A stretch of DNA of 64,000 bases from NCBI RefSeq assembly GCF_030764225.1, contig NZ_JASAXH010000008.1, one strand, 5' to 3'. Shown here piece by piece: positions 19,520 to 28,957 of the stretch. The position numbers and the translations under genes are program-made. Under the pieces are notes generated by a model. That model worked only from the letters and a program-made list of their open reading frames with translations. It was not told where the DNA came from and made no database searches. The stretch is from Phocoenobacter atlanticus. GTDB taxonomy: Bacteria > Pseudomonadota > Gammaproteobacteria > Enterobacterales > Pasteurellaceae. Positions within the stretch are counted from its first letter, which is position 1. Every line of letters starts with the position of its first letter.

Positions 19520-20011
19520 TTATCCTCTATTGATTTCTTCTACTTTCCAATAGCTATTATCTGCTAGCGTGATGTAAAGAATATGTTTTTTTTGTGAAAT
19601 TTTCCATACTTTTTTGTTTTTTATCCAATAAATCTGACCACTTGATGTTCTCTGAATTTGACTAAAATTCAGTAGTGGCTGGTTTGGATTTAATCCTGTT
19701 GCAATCGCATAAAAAAGCTGTTGAGCTTGGCTATTTGGCATAATAAAACCATCATTTTGCCAACCTTGTTTAGACAACAGCACACGAGCAATAGGCGAAC
19801 CAAGTGGATCAACCTGAACCCATCGCCATTGCTCGTTTTCAAACTGAATGGAAAGTAAACTGCTTCGGATAATATTATTTTTATTGTCTTGTTGTTCTAT
19901 TTTAAATAAACGACTGTCTTGTGCTTGTTTGGGTAAATCAATAACTTTAAAAGAGCTAGAACACGCCGTAATAAATAATATAACGAAAATAAAGCAGTAT
20001 TTTTTTAACAT
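19520..20011 (-). CDS. DUF3261-type lipoprotein of aryl-polyene cluster
   Basis: A 163-residue protein with a lipoprotein signal: hydrophobic N-terminus and lipobox FITAC (about residues 13-17), so lipid-anchored after cleavage. DUF3261 lipoproteins recur in aryl-polyene clusters beside the LolA-like and MMPL genes. By analogy with LolB it may receive the lipid-linked polyene at the outer membrane; this is inference from context, not a shown activity. Confidence 0.8.
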   Translation of the reverse strand: MLKKYCFIFVILFITACSSSFKVIDLPKQAQDSRLFKIEQQDNKNNIIRSSLLSIQFENEQWRWVQVDPLGSPIARVLLSKQGWQNDGFIMPNSQAQQLFYAIATGLNPNQPLLNFSQIQRTSSGQIYWIKNKKVWKISQKKHILYITLADNSYWKVEEINRG

Positions 20012-20020
20012 TGAGTATTC

Positions 20021-21259
20021 CTATTCATCTTGTGTTGCTGTGCCACATAATCCAGCTAAGGCAGCGAGCCTTTGCGTTGATTTGTTTACTAATGGATTTT
20101 CAGTATCCCACGCATAGCCTGCCAAAATAGAAGAAATCATTTGACGAATTTCTGGCTGTGGATTTCTTGCATAGATCACATCTTGGAAACTGTAATCATA
20201 CCAACCTAGCACATAAGTTCTAAACGCATTCACGCCAATCATCAACGGATCTGCAAATTCTTGTTGCCAATTAACCGCTTCGCCGTTTAGCTGACGAGTA
20301 ACCAAATGGCAAGCTAAATGCGCAGAGTGTAATGCAATCGTTACCCCAGATGAAAATACAGGATCTAAAAATTCAGCCGCATTGCCCAACAAGGCAAACT
20401 GTTTTCCATATAAAGCTTTGACGTTAGCAGAATAGCCACAAATTTCACGATAAGGTACGTCATTATCCCAATTTGCATTATTTAAAATACGTTTTAACAT
20501 CGGACATTCAAACACAAATTGTTTTAATACCGCTTCACTATCGCCCTCTAAAATCTCTGGCAATCCAACCACACCAATAGAACAACGATTATCCGCAAAA
20601 GGAATTAACCAAATCCACACATCTCGATGAATTGGGTGAGTGGTAATCAAAATTTTATTACGGTCAAATTGAGGATCGATAATATTGTCATCAATATGGG
20701 TAAATTTAGCGATACGAGCAGGTAAATGAGAGGGCTGTTCTAAGTCTAATAAGCGAGGTAAAACACGTCCATAGCCACTTGCGTCTAACACAAATTTAGC
20801 TTGTAATTGATATTGTTCGCCACTTTCTTTTTTCACATCTAATAAGGCAAATTCGCCATCATTATTGAAATTGATCAATTCATCGCCAAAGCGAACATCA
20901 ACGCCTTTTTTGATGGTTTCATCAATTAAAATTTTATCAAATTTATCACGGCGAACTTGAAATGTTGTACCAGCACCAGCGGTAAATTTATCCGTAAAAT
21001 CAAAATGAGTATAACGGTTTCCCCAAGTAAAAGCCGCACCATTTTTAAATTGAAAACTAGGTTCTTTATTAACCGCCTCAACAAGCTCAGCTTCTTTTAA
21101 GATTTCCATACAATAAGGCAATAAACTTTCGCCAATCACAAAGCGAGGAAAATGTTGTTTTTCCAAAACACAAACATTCAAGCCTTGTTTTTTCAATAAT
21201 GATGCAGAAACCGAACCAGAAGGTCCAGCACCGATAATCACAACATCAAATTGTTCCAT
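20021..21259 (-). CDS. FAD-dependent oxidoreductase of aryl-polyene cluster (tryptophan-halogenase-like fold)
   Basis: A 412-residue flavoprotein with the N-terminal dinucleotide-binding motif VVIIGAGPSGSVSASLL and a C-terminal FAD contact region GNAAEFLDPVFSSGV. The overall pattern resembles geranylgeranyl-reductase/halogenase-like monooxygenases. I do not see the WxWxIP halogenase signature as such; the related stretch here is VWIWLIPF. Its reaction in aryl-polyene making is not settled; a redox or hydroxylation step on the aryl head or lipid is possible. Confidence 0.85.
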   Translation of the reverse strand: MEQFDVVIIGAGPSGSVSASLLKKQGLNVCVLEKQHFPRFVIGESLLPYCMEILKEAELVEAVNKEPSFQFKNGAAFTWGNRYTHFDFTDKFTAGAGTTFQVRRDKFDKILIDETIKKGVDVRFGDELINFNNDGEFALLDVKKESGEQYQLQAKFVLDASGYGRVLPRLLDLEQPSHLPARIAKFTHIDDNIIDPQFDRNKILITTHPIHRDVWIWLIPFADNRCSIGVVGLPEILEGDSEAVLKQFVFECPMLKRILNNANWDNDVPYREICGYSANVKALYGKQFALLGNAAEFLDPVFSSGVTIALHSAHLACHLVTRQLNGEAVNWQQEFADPLMIGVNAFRTYVLGWYDYSFQDVIYARNPQPEIRQMISSILAGYAWDTENPLVNKSTQRLAALAGLCGTATQDE

Positions 21260-21280
21260 TTTTATCTCCTAATATAAAAT

Positions 21281-23557
21281 TTATTTTAAAATTCGTAACG
21301 TAATTAAAATACTCATCGCAATGCCAATGCTAACACTCATTCCAAAACTTGCCACGGCAGGTGTTGAGCTTAATCCTAGTAAAATAAAAGAAATTAAGGT
21401 TGTTGTACCAGCCAGTGAAATCGCAAAGGCTTTCTGTTTAAAAGACTCTTTTACTGTGAGCATATAGGACGTGTAATCAATACCTATGGCGGACACTAAC
21501 AACAAACCAAACATTGTAAACAAGCTTATAGGCATTGCTAACCAACCAAAAATACCTATAGTTATAATAATCGCAGATAAGGGAATAACTAATATTTTTG
21601 TGGTATTTTTAATGCCAAAAAATCGATAAAGTAATAAAAAAGCCAGTATGAATGAGCATAATTTTAACCAAGCTGCTTGATCACGAGTTTGCTCAAATGC
21701 CATATTTAATGAGGTTCTTTTATCCTGCCAAAAAATATCTTTGTCATTGGTAAGCGGTAATATTTTTTGTATATTTTGCAAATTTGAGATTTTAATGATA
21801 GACGCGACTTTTTGTGTATCTAGTTTTCCTAAATATAAAGTTCTCCGAGCCTTGCCTAAATCGGTATTCAATGCTTGGTAAAGTGAAACCTCTGGTGTTT
21901 GTTTAAGGGTTGCGATTGCTTTTTGAATATTCTCTAATGGAATACCAATCTGTTCAAAAATCGCGTAATCCTGTGGCTTCATTTGAGTAAATAGTTCAAC
22001 TATTTTTCGTTGTGTGTGAGCCGTTGTTACCCACTGCGTTAAAGATTGAAAATCGGTAATTGATTGTTCTTTTACCAATTGATTGAGTTGTTCTGTGAGT
22101 TTTTGATCTTTTCGTAATAAATCATCATCGTTATCCGCAATAATTAACAGATATTGACTACCGAAATTAAAACCTGTGATTGTGGCAATCTGCTGGGCTT
22201 GTTGTAACATTGCTGGCGGTAAAGCAACCCATTGGCGAATATCATCTTGCCATTTACTTTTATAAATCCCTACTGCGACAAAAATAATAGCAAAAATTAG
22301 CCCCATTTTTTCTATTTTAGTTGGAATAGAAATAGGTAAATTTTGCAATAAAAATGTCCGCTTATGAGCTTGATAATTTGTAAAAAATGTCGGTAAAAAC
22401 AAAACTGTACTTAAAATTGCACTCACTAATGCCATTGCGGAAAAAAGTGCGGTTTGTTGTAACACTGGTAATGAAGTAAAAGCTAATAAGAGGTAGCCAA
22501 TTAAGGTAATGATTAAACTGATGAAGAAAGGAAAACGCAGTTTATCCATTTCTTTTTGCGGATTCCAATCTTTATGAAAGCGTGACGAAGCGAGCCAGTG
22601 CAATGGAAAATCAATCAATACGCCGATTAAACTTGTACCAATCACAATGGTTAAGATATGAATTTGTCCAAACCAGAGAACCGTTGTAGCAATACCTAAT
22701 AGTAATCCTATTCCAATAGGTAAAAAAAGCCATAATGAACGAAATGATCTAAATACCACTAATAATAGTAACAAGGTTAAACTTATGCCTAAGCTACTCA
22801 TTAAAGTCATTTCTGTTTCAGCTTGTTGCTTTGCATTTGCGGCAAAAAGTGCAGAGCCTGTGCTAATAAGTTGCGCTTTTTGAGTTTGGGCTAATTGTTC
22901 ACTTTGTTTAATTAACCTTAATAAGGTTTTATTTGGATTGATAAAACTATGCTGTGTGAGCGTTGCGTGTAATAAGACCCACGTTTTATGGGACTGTTTG
23001 ACATAAAGCATTCCATTTTCACTGTTATATTGTACCGCTGAACTTATTTGTGATTGCGGTAGAACAAAACGTCCTAAGCCTAGCCAGTCTTGTTCTAAAC
23101 TTAAAATATTATTTTGTGAAAAAGGATCAACAATTTGTTGAGCATATTGATTGAAATACGCTTGTGGATTTTGTTGTAATTGTTGTTGAATATGTTTGGG
23201 TAAGGTTGCTAATTTGAGATAATTAACTTCTTTTCTAAGTTTTGCTAAATCAGGTGTTGTCTTTAAATTTACATCGGAAAAGAGCTGGCTTTGTTGCCAT
23301 AATTGAGCAATTTGTTCTGCTGTTTTAAAGACATTATGATCATCGCCTCCAACGAGTGCAACGATTTGTTGATTTAGCTGTTTTTCTTGTAAAGCATCCG
23401 CTTGTTTTTGTTCTGTTGTCCAACTTTGATTTGTAGGTAAAAGTGCTTTTAAATCCGTTTCTAACCAATGTCCATTTTTGACGAAAAAAGCAAAAAAAAT
23501 CAGCACCAAGATAATAAAAAGTGAGTATAGATAACGATAAGCGGTGTGATTTTTCAT
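21281..23557 (-). CDS. MMPL/RND-family exporter of aryl-polyene cluster
   Basis: About 758 residues with two homologous halves, each with one N-terminal TM helix, a periplasmic loop and a cluster of five TM helices (about 250-400 and 630-755), the layout of MMPL lipid transporters. Expected to move the polyene lipid out of the inner membrane. A TTG at 23569 is also in frame, but the ATG at 23557 begins the usual short basic N-terminus (MKNHTAYRY) and is preferred. It sits between the LolA-like gene and the oxidoreductase gene. Confidence 0.88.
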   Translation of the reverse strand: MKNHTAYRYLYSLFIILVLIFFAFFVKNGHWLETDLKALLPTNQSWTTEQKQADALQEKQLNQQIVALVGGDDHNVFKTAEQIAQLWQQSQLFSDVNLKTTPDLAKLRKEVNYLKLATLPKHIQQQLQQNPQAYFNQYAQQIVDPFSQNNILSLEQDWLGLGRFVLPQSQISSAVQYNSENGMLYVKQSHKTWVLLHATLTQHSFINPNKTLLRLIKQSEQLAQTQKAQLISTGSALFAANAKQQAETEMTLMSSLGISLTLLLLLVVFRSFRSLWLFLPIGIGLLLGIATTVLWFGQIHILTIVIGTSLIGVLIDFPLHWLASSRFHKDWNPQKEMDKLRFPFFISLIITLIGYLLLAFTSLPVLQQTALFSAMALVSAILSTVLFLPTFFTNYQAHKRTFLLQNLPISIPTKIEKMGLIFAIIFVAVGIYKSKWQDDIRQWVALPPAMLQQAQQIATITGFNFGSQYLLIIADNDDDLLRKDQKLTEQLNQLVKEQSITDFQSLTQWVTTAHTQRKIVELFTQMKPQDYAIFEQIGIPLENIQKAIATLKQTPEVSLYQALNTDLGKARRTLYLGKLDTQKVASIIKISNLQNIQKILPLTNDKDIFWQDKRTSLNMAFEQTRDQAAWLKLCSFILAFLLLYRFFGIKNTTKILVIPLSAIIITIGIFGWLAMPISLFTMFGLLLVSAIGIDYTSYMLTVKESFKQKAFAISLAGTTTLISFILLGLSSTPAVASFGMSVSIGIAMSILITLRILK

Positions 23558-23569
23558 TATTTTTACCAA

Positions 23570-24154
23570 TTAGTTTAAAGCCTGTTGAGTAAAAGAAGAA
23601 AGTGGCGTATTGATTTGAATATTTTCAAATTGAATGACAGTTTTATCACCTTGTTTTTCATCTAAAATAATTTGTGTAACAACATCATTACCTTGTAATT
23701 GAATCGTTTTAAAAATTTGTTTCATTAAAAAGGCATTAGGAATGAGATCAAGTTGCCACGCTGATTTTTTACCGGTTAATTTAAGATCAAATTGCTGTTT
23801 AAGCGTAGAAATATCCCCTGATAATAGTCCTAAAAAAAGCTGAATTTGTTGCTGTTGAGCAAGATTATTATTCCCTACCCACTCTGTGCCGTTATATTGC
23901 ATTATCCCTTTTGAGGTTACTCGCAAATTATTTTCAAAAGGTTTTTTCATTTGCCACAATAAGCCCTTTTTTGCCACAAGGGTAAATTGTCCGCTAGTTT
24001 GAATGGGATTTTTTAATGCTTTTAAAAAGCGTTGCTGAACAAAGTTACCTTGTACATTTTGCGGTTTTTGTAGTTGTGAAATCAGTTCTTGCTGTGTAAT
24101 AGCCAGTGTTAAAGGGCTAATAAATAGCAGAAAAAGGGTAAAATATTTTTTCAT
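23570..24154 (-). CDS. LolA-like periplasmic lipid carrier of aryl-polyene cluster
   Basis: A 194-residue protein with a Sec signal peptide (about 1-18, ending near TLA) and a LolA-type outer-membrane lipoprotein carrier fold region (LLWQMKKPFENNLRVTSKG, about 68-86). It likely carries the aryl-polyene lipid across the periplasm between the MMPL exporter and the outer-membrane lipoprotein. Start and stop overlap the thioesterase gene by one base. Confidence 0.85.
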   Translation of the reverse strand: MKKYFTLFLLFISPLTLAITQQELISQLQKPQNVQGNFVQQRFLKALKNPIQTSGQFTLVAKKGLLWQMKKPFENNLRVTSKGIMQYNGTEWVGNNNLAQQQQIQLFLGLLSGDISTLKQQFDLKLTGKKSAWQLDLIPNAFLMKQIFKTIQLQGNDVVTQIILDEKQGDKTVIQFENIQINTPLSSFTQQALN

Positions 24155-24609
24155 TATTCATCTCTTAATTTAGTAAAATGTTTAAAATTTTCAACCGCTT
24201 GTTTAAATGAATCTGGCGTTTGAAATTGCATTTGTTCAGTTTGCATATCAACGGCAACTTGGGTGGTTGAGCCTTGTGTGAGTTTTTCGCCTGTTTCGTT
24301 ATCGCAAATGATATAATCAATACGTAAACAACTTTCATATTCAACAACGCTCAAATCAACCCGTATTTTTTGGCGAAATTTTGCAGGTTTAACATATTTT
24401 AAGTTGAGTTGAACAATCGGCCAACCAAAACCATATTGTTGCATAATATCATAAGTATAATGAATTTCTTCTAAAAAGGCACAACGTGCCATTTCTAAAT
24501 ATTTGACATAATGTCCGTGCCACATAATATTCATTGAATCAACGTCAAAAAATGGAATTTCATATACACTTGAATGTTGGCAATAGCGGTGTTTTTTAGC
24601 TCTCATCAT
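24154..24609 (-). CDS. 4-hydroxybenzoyl-CoA-thioesterase-family acyl thioesterase (ApeK-type)
   Basis: About 151 residues with a hotdog thioesterase signature: FFDVDSMNIMWHGHYVKYLEMAR holds the catalytic Asp and the nucleotide-side HG. A longer frame runs to 24684, but the ATG pair at 24609/24606 lies just after GGGACG and overlaps the upstream stop by only 11-14 bp, so the short start is preferred. It may release the polyene from ACP or edit stalled intermediates. Confidence 0.87.
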   Translation of the reverse strand: MMRAKKHRYCQHSSVYEIPFFDVDSMNIMWHGHYVKYLEMARCAFLEEIHYTYDIMQQYGFGWPIVQLNLKYVKPAKFRQKIRVDLSVVEYESCLRIDYIICDNETGEKLTQGSTTQVAVDMQTEQMQFQTPDSFKQAVENFKHFTKLRDE

Positions 24610-25525
24610 TTTCGTCCCAAAAATCGTAAAAATTAAACCATAGTAATGGATTTTGCTTGCACTCTTGGGCAAGTAAATCGGCATATTGTTGCATTGCTAT
24701 CGCAATATTTTGTTTACGTTGTTGTCCGCTTCCTTGTAAGGCTTCGGAAAAGCGACGTAATTTTAATATGTATTTTCCGTTTTCTTTAAGACAGAAAATG
24801 GTATTGATCGGTGCTTTGAGTAAACTAGACAGTAGCCACGCACCCTGTGGAAAATCTGCTTTTTTACCTAAAAAATCAACCGCGAGTGATTTATCGCCTT
24901 TAAGTGGAATACGATCGACGGCAATCGCAATCCATTCGCCTTGTGCTAATTTATTGTGTAATTCAAGCATTTTTACTGTATCCAATTCCGATACTTCAAT
25001 TAACGAAAGTTCGCTTGCTCCCGCTTTCACTAAGGCTTTATTAAAAGCCACTGCATTTTTATGATGAACTAAAATATTCAACTTAAAGTTAGCGTGGTGT
25101 CCGCTGTTCACTAAGGCTCGGCAGATTTCTATATTTCCAAAATGGCTACATACTAAAATTTGTCCACGCTGTGATTGTTCCATTTGAGAGTATAAATTAT
25201 CTTTGTCATCAACCAGAAGATCGTTATAACTCATTTTATTTTGCCATACCGCAAAGCGATCTGTTAATGCTTCGCCAAAACAGAGTAATTGACGAAATAT
25301 CACAAATTTTGGTAATGAAATATCCGTGAATGTGGCGGTTAAATGATGATGATAGGCACGAATATTTTTTCTTACTTTGGCGGAGGTAACAAAAAAGTAG
25401 CAAACCACAAGCATTGTCGTAATTTTAATCGCCCATAAAGGTAAATATTTGACAATTAAACGAGTAATATCTAAAAATAATACTGTTCCTCGTTCATTTT
25501 GTTTTGCCCAATGTTTGGTATTCAT
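24596..25525 (-). CDS. LpxL/HtrB-like lipid acyltransferase of aryl-polyene cluster
   Basis: A 309-residue LPLAT-superfamily acyltransferase with one N-terminal membrane segment (about 27-50) and the catalytic HX4E motif HFGNIE (around residue 130). It probably acylates the head group that anchors the polyene. It overlaps the upstream glycosyltransferase by an ATGA stop-start. In several described aryl-polyene clusters the glycosyltransferase and acyltransferase occur as one fused ApeJ-type protein; here they are two genes. Confidence 0.85.
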   Translation of the reverse strand: MNTKHWAKQNERGTVLFLDITRLIVKYLPLWAIKITTMLVVCYFFVTSAKVRKNIRAYHHHLTATFTDISLPKFVIFRQLLCFGEALTDRFAVWQNKMSYNDLLVDDKDNLYSQMEQSQRGQILVCSHFGNIEICRALVNSGHHANFKLNILVHHKNAVAFNKALVKAGASELSLIEVSELDTVKMLELHNKLAQGEWIAIAVDRIPLKGDKSLAVDFLGKKADFPQGAWLLSSLLKAPINTIFCLKENGKYILKLRRFSEALQGSGQQRKQNIAIAMQQYADLLAQECKQNPLLWFNFYDFWDENDES

Positions 25526-26250
25526 ACGGTTTTACCTGTAAATTTACGTTGCAACATTTTAAAAAATAATCGTGCGTGCATTTTACTGATTAACCAGTTA
25601 TCTCTAAAACCTTGAAAATGCGAAATACCATCTTCGGCATATTTAACAGGCGTCTCCACCCAAAGCATAGGGATTTGATACCAATGGGCTTTCACTAAAA
25701 TTTCCGTATCAAAATCCATTCGGTTACCAATTTGTTCATTGGATAAAATTGGAATAATACTATTTAATGGATAAATGCGAAAACCACACATTCCATCTTT
25801 TATATCCATTGAAAGGGTGTTGAGCATATTCCAAAAATCCGTGATTTTTCTACCATATAAACGTGCTTTCGGTGCATCTTCGCCATAAACAGGTTTTCCA
25901 CAAATAATAGCGGTCGGATTTTGTGCGAGTTTTGCAAAAAATTGAGGAATATCGTCAAGATTATGTTGCCCATCAGCATCAACCTGCAATGCATACTGAA
26001 AGCCTTGTTCAAAGGCAATATTCAATGCGTCTTTAACTGCTGCACCTTTTCCACCATTTTCTGCACGATATATGACTTGCACATTTTGTAATAATGCTAG
26101 TGAAGATAAATTTTCTTTTTCTTGTGGGGTTGAACCATCATCAACCACAATAACCGCTAATTTTAAGGCTGTTAATTTATTTACCACATTACTAATCGTT
26201 TTTGAATGGTTGTAGTGGGGAATTATGGCGACAATTTTTTCAATGTTCAT
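25522..26250 (-). CDS. Family 2 glycosyltransferase of aryl-polyene cluster
   Basis: A 242-residue GT-A enzyme with VVDDGST (about 35-41) and the QVDADGQHN region containing the metal-binding DxD-type motif (about 92-100), in the style of dolichyl-phosphate-mannose synthase-like enzymes. It probably adds a sugar to the lipid head during anchoring of the aryl polyene. ATGA overlaps at both ends tie it translationally to the AMP ligase upstream and the acyltransferase downstream. Confidence 0.87.
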   Translation of the reverse strand: MNIEKIVAIIPHYNHSKTISNVVNKLTALKLAVIVVDDGSTPQEKENLSSLALLQNVQVIYRAENGGKGAAVKDALNIAFEQGFQYALQVDADGQHNLDDIPQFFAKLAQNPTAIICGKPVYGEDAPKARLYGRKITDFWNMLNTLSMDIKDGMCGFRIYPLNSIIPILSNEQIGNRMDFDTEILVKAHWYQIPMLWVETPVKYAEDGISHFQGFRDNWLISKMHARLFFKMLQRKFTGKTV

Positions 26251-27560
26251 TCAAAGTGATCCTTCTGTTGTTTAAAGCAAATCGTTTCAAAATCAATACG
26301 GCTGATTTTAGATTGCGAATTACGAGGTAATTGAGAACAAAATCGCCAAAAACGAGGTAATGCAAGGGACTCTTGGGTTTGCATTAAAAATTGACGTAAT
26401 TCATTGATAAATTGTTTACGATCTTGTAATTGAAATTGTGAAATTCCTAATGAATTTAATGCCACCCACGCCACTGGACGTTGTTTTTCAGGGTGTTGAG
26501 CAATATAGCAATCACTAATCCATTGATGCTTTAATAAGTCTTGTTCAATTTTAGCCAGTGAAATGCGTTTATCGCCTAATTTTACAATGCGATCAATACG
26601 CCCTAATAACTGAAAACCATTATTTGAGAATTCGACGGCATCTGCAGTTTGCTCTCGCCCTGTAATCCAATTTCCTTCCACCCATAACGCGCCTTGAACA
26701 TTTAAACCTAATCCAACGCTCGGCATTGCTGTCCAATTTCCTGTTTCACGAGATGCGATTGCCCCTGTTTCAGTGCTTCCATAAATCTCAATCACAGGCT
26801 GTTTTATTAACTCACGAATATCTTGGGCGACTTGTTCAGGCAATGGACCGCCTGATGAAATAATACCTTTAATTTCGCTGTTTTGTAGCTGTTTGTTTGC
26901 AAGGTTAAGACGACTTAATAATGCAGGGCTACTTACCCATAACGTAGGTTTAATTTGGCGACTTTCTTCCAATAAATATTCAGGATAATGCAACTGATGA
27001 CGTCCAATCGTCCAGCCCATTGCTAAGGGTAAAAAAATCCTAAAACTTAGCCCATAACAATGTTGAACTGTTACACTGCTAATTAAATGTAGTTTGTCTT
27101 CAGGCTGAAAAGGAAGGGCTTGCATTAAAGCGGCTGCCTCTTGCCACATTTGTTGTGCTGTTTTTTTGATGATTTTTGCAGATCCACTACTTCCAGAAGT
27201 TTTCAACCAAATTTCAGTCTGATTTTGCTCATCAATAAGCGGTAACATTTTGTCCACTTTTTGCAAAATGCCAAAATCAGCAAAGATTTTATCATCAATG
27301 AGTAAGTCACTATTTTGTTCAACCCATTGCTTATTTTCATCTAATAAATTTGGCGGAATAAGTACATTCACATTGGCATTAAAACAAGCAAGTAGCGTAC
27401 AGGCAAAGTTTACCGCATCGTCAAACCACAAACTGACTTGTTTAATCTGTTGCTGTTTTAGTTGTGAAGTAATTTGCAATGAACGATAATTAAATTCGTT
27501 ATAGCTAAGCTGCGGATTAAATGCGATTGGCATTTGTGAATTAAAATCAGTGGTTATCAT
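26247..27560 (-). CDS. AMP-dependent acyl/aryl ligase (ApeH-type)
   Basis: A 437-residue ANL-superfamily adenylating enzyme: phosphate-binding loop LKTSGSSGSAK (about 112-122), EIYGSTETGAI (A5-like), and GRIDRIVKLGDKRIS (A8-like). Probably activates the aryl starter acid, such as 4-hydroxybenzoate, as an adenylate and loads it on one of the cluster ACPs. It is shorter than typical acyl-CoA synthetases, as usual for the aryl-polyene form. It overlaps the membrane-protein gene upstream by 14 bp. Confidence 0.88.
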   Translation of the reverse strand: MITTDFNSQMPIAFNPQLSYNEFNYRSLQITSQLKQQQIKQVSLWFDDAVNFACTLLACFNANVNVLIPPNLLDENKQWVEQNSDLLIDDKIFADFGILQKVDKMLPLIDEQNQTEIWLKTSGSSGSAKIIKKTAQQMWQEAAALMQALPFQPEDKLHLISSVTVQHCYGLSFRIFLPLAMGWTIGRHQLHYPEYLLEESRQIKPTLWVSSPALLSRLNLANKQLQNSEIKGIISSGGPLPEQVAQDIRELIKQPVIEIYGSTETGAIASRETGNWTAMPSVGLGLNVQGALWVEGNWITGREQTADAVEFSNNGFQLLGRIDRIVKLGDKRISLAKIEQDLLKHQWISDCYIAQHPEKQRPVAWVALNSLGISQFQLQDRKQFINELRQFLMQTQESLALPRFWRFCSQLPRNSQSKISRIDFETICFKQQKDHFE

Positions 27561-28104
27561 TGTGCTTTCTCATTACTTTTTGACGAATTAACCATTCGCC
27601 AATCATCAATATTCCCATTAAAAGATAAGAAATAACGCCCGTATAAATTGCCCAAAGCGTTTCATTTTTTTGCCAAATAAAAAAAAGTGTAATTGCAATA
27701 TTGATAATAAAAAATCCGCACCAAACTTGAGTGACTTTTCTGGTATATAAAATCGCAACTTGGGGTAAATCAGGGGTTTTTAAACGTGCAAAGCGTTCAA
27801 TAATGGATTGTTTGCTAAATAAACTGCCACCAAAAATGACCAACATTAAACCGCTAATTAAAATAGGATAAAAATACATTGTTTCTATGGAACGCGTTAA
27901 TCCTACAATGATCAATAATATTGCCATAAAAAATGCAAAAAAACGTTGAAATCCAACCGCTTGGGTTACACCTTTAAACAACCATAAAATGCCCATTATA
28001 TAAGGAAACACAAATAACAAATCAGTATTGCCTTTAAATAACCAAATAATTGGATAGGCAATACTGGTTAGGGTTAGCAGAGTATTGATGATCAATTTCA
28101 GCAT
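27547..28104 (-). CDS. Small integral membrane protein of aryl-polyene cluster (COG4648-like)
   Basis: A 185-residue protein with about six predicted TM helices in short polar surroundings, no soluble domain and no recognisable catalytic motif. Proteins of this type sit at the same place, next to the AMP ligase, in enterobacterial aryl-polyene clusters. Function unknown; assembly or export of the lipid is a guess from context. It overlaps the AMP ligase start by 14 bp. Confidence 0.8.
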   Translation of the reverse strand: MLKLIINTLLTLTSIAYPIIWLFKGNTDLLFVFPYIMGILWLFKGVTQAVGFQRFFAFFMAILLIIVGLTRSIETMYFYPILISGLMLVIFGGSLFSKQSIIERFARLKTPDLPQVAILYTRKVTQVWCGFFIINIAITLFFIWQKNETLWAIYTGVISYLLMGILMIGEWLIRQKVMRKHNDNH

Positions 28105-28106
28105 AA

Positions 28107-28451
28107 TTAAATTAGCATAATGCCACTACTACACATTTCATTGTCTGTTTTAAAGGTAAAAATAATGCGATTTTTATCTTCTTCCCATTTAAGGGTTAAT
28201 TCAAATACATCATTTGGGCGAAGAAATTTTTGGAATTTTAATTTATTGATCGCTTTTATTTCTATTTTACGATCAAAAAATTGCGTCACTTTATCCATTA
28301 CCCATTGCAGTTCAATCACACCTGGAACAAGTGGAAAATCAGCAAAATGATCTTTTAAATAAACAAGATCAAGCGGTACTTTTCCAATAGAAATTTGCTT
28401 ATTTTCCAGTTGTTGTTCTTCAAGCCAAATCGGATCTTTTTTACTGTGCAT
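28107..28451 (-). CDS. Hotdog dehydratase-like protein (ApeI-type)
   Basis: A 114-residue hotdog protein with the FabA/FabZ-like segment KDHFADFPLVPGVIELQWV, where H and the PG pair mark the active-site loop. Likely a 3-hydroxyacyl-ACP dehydratase acting with the ApeP-type protein near the operon end. It overlaps the upstream ACP gene by 11 bp, fitting a complex of dehydratase and carrier. Confidence 0.82.
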   Translation of the reverse strand: MHSKKDPIWLEEQQLENKQISIGKVPLDLVYLKDHFADFPLVPGVIELQWVMDKVTQFFDRKIEIKAINKLKFQKFLRPNDVFELTLKWEEDKNRIIFTFKTDNEMCSSGIMLI

Positions 28452-28689
28452 TTTGAATTTTAAGGATTGCTTGAATAACGTCAGATACGGTTCTTACACT
28501 ACGAAAATCATCAGCTTGTAATTTGTGTCCTGTTTTTCTTTTGATGTAGTCAATTAAATCAATCGCATCAATGCTGTCAATTTCAAGATCTTCATACAGA
28601 TTGGTTTCAAGCGTGATATCTGCTGGATCAATTTCAAAAAGTTCTTCTAATGCTTCGCTTAATAGGGTTTGGATTTGTTGTTCTGTCAT
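28441..28689 (-). CDS. Acyl carrier protein 2 of aryl-polyene cluster (ApeF-type)
   Basis: An acidic 82-residue ACP with the phosphopantetheine attachment motif LEIDSIDAIDL, S39 being the modified serine. Follows the first ACP gene by one base. Twin ACPs are a hallmark of aryl-polyene clusters; one is thought to carry the starter and the other the growing chain. Confidence 0.92.
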   Translation of the reverse strand: MTEQQIQTLLSEALEELFEIDPADITLETNLYEDLEIDSIDAIDLIDYIKRKTGHKLQADDFRSVRTVSDVIQAILKIQNAQ

Positions 28690-28690
28690 T

Positions 28691-28957
28691 TTATTGCCCT
28701 TGTTTTGTACGGATAAAATTAGCTAAGGTTGCCACACTCTCAAAATGGTTGCGTAAATCTTGTTGATCGCTTTCTAATTGTAAATTAAAGGTTTTTTGAA
28801 TTGCTAAACCTAATTCTAACGCATCAACAGAATCTAATCCTAAACCGTCATCGCCAAAAAGGGGAATATCAGTTTCAATATCAGAAATATCCATATCTTC
28901 AAGTGCTAAACTATCAATAATTAACTGTTTAAGTTGCTGTTCTAGTTCCATTTTCAT
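28691..28957 (-). CDS. Acyl carrier protein 1 of aryl-polyene cluster (ApeE-type)
   Basis: An 88-residue acidic ACP with DGLGLDSVDALEL, S43 being the phosphopantetheine serine. It overlaps the acyltransferase stop by an ATGA junction and is followed after one base by the second ACP. The GDDGLGLDS form is typical of the aryl-polyene/flexirubin type ACPs. Confidence 0.93.
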   Translation of the reverse strand: MKMELEQQLKQLIIDSLALEDMDISDIETDIPLFGDDGLGLDSVDALELGLAIQKTFNLQLESDQQDLRNHFESVATLANFIRTKQGQ

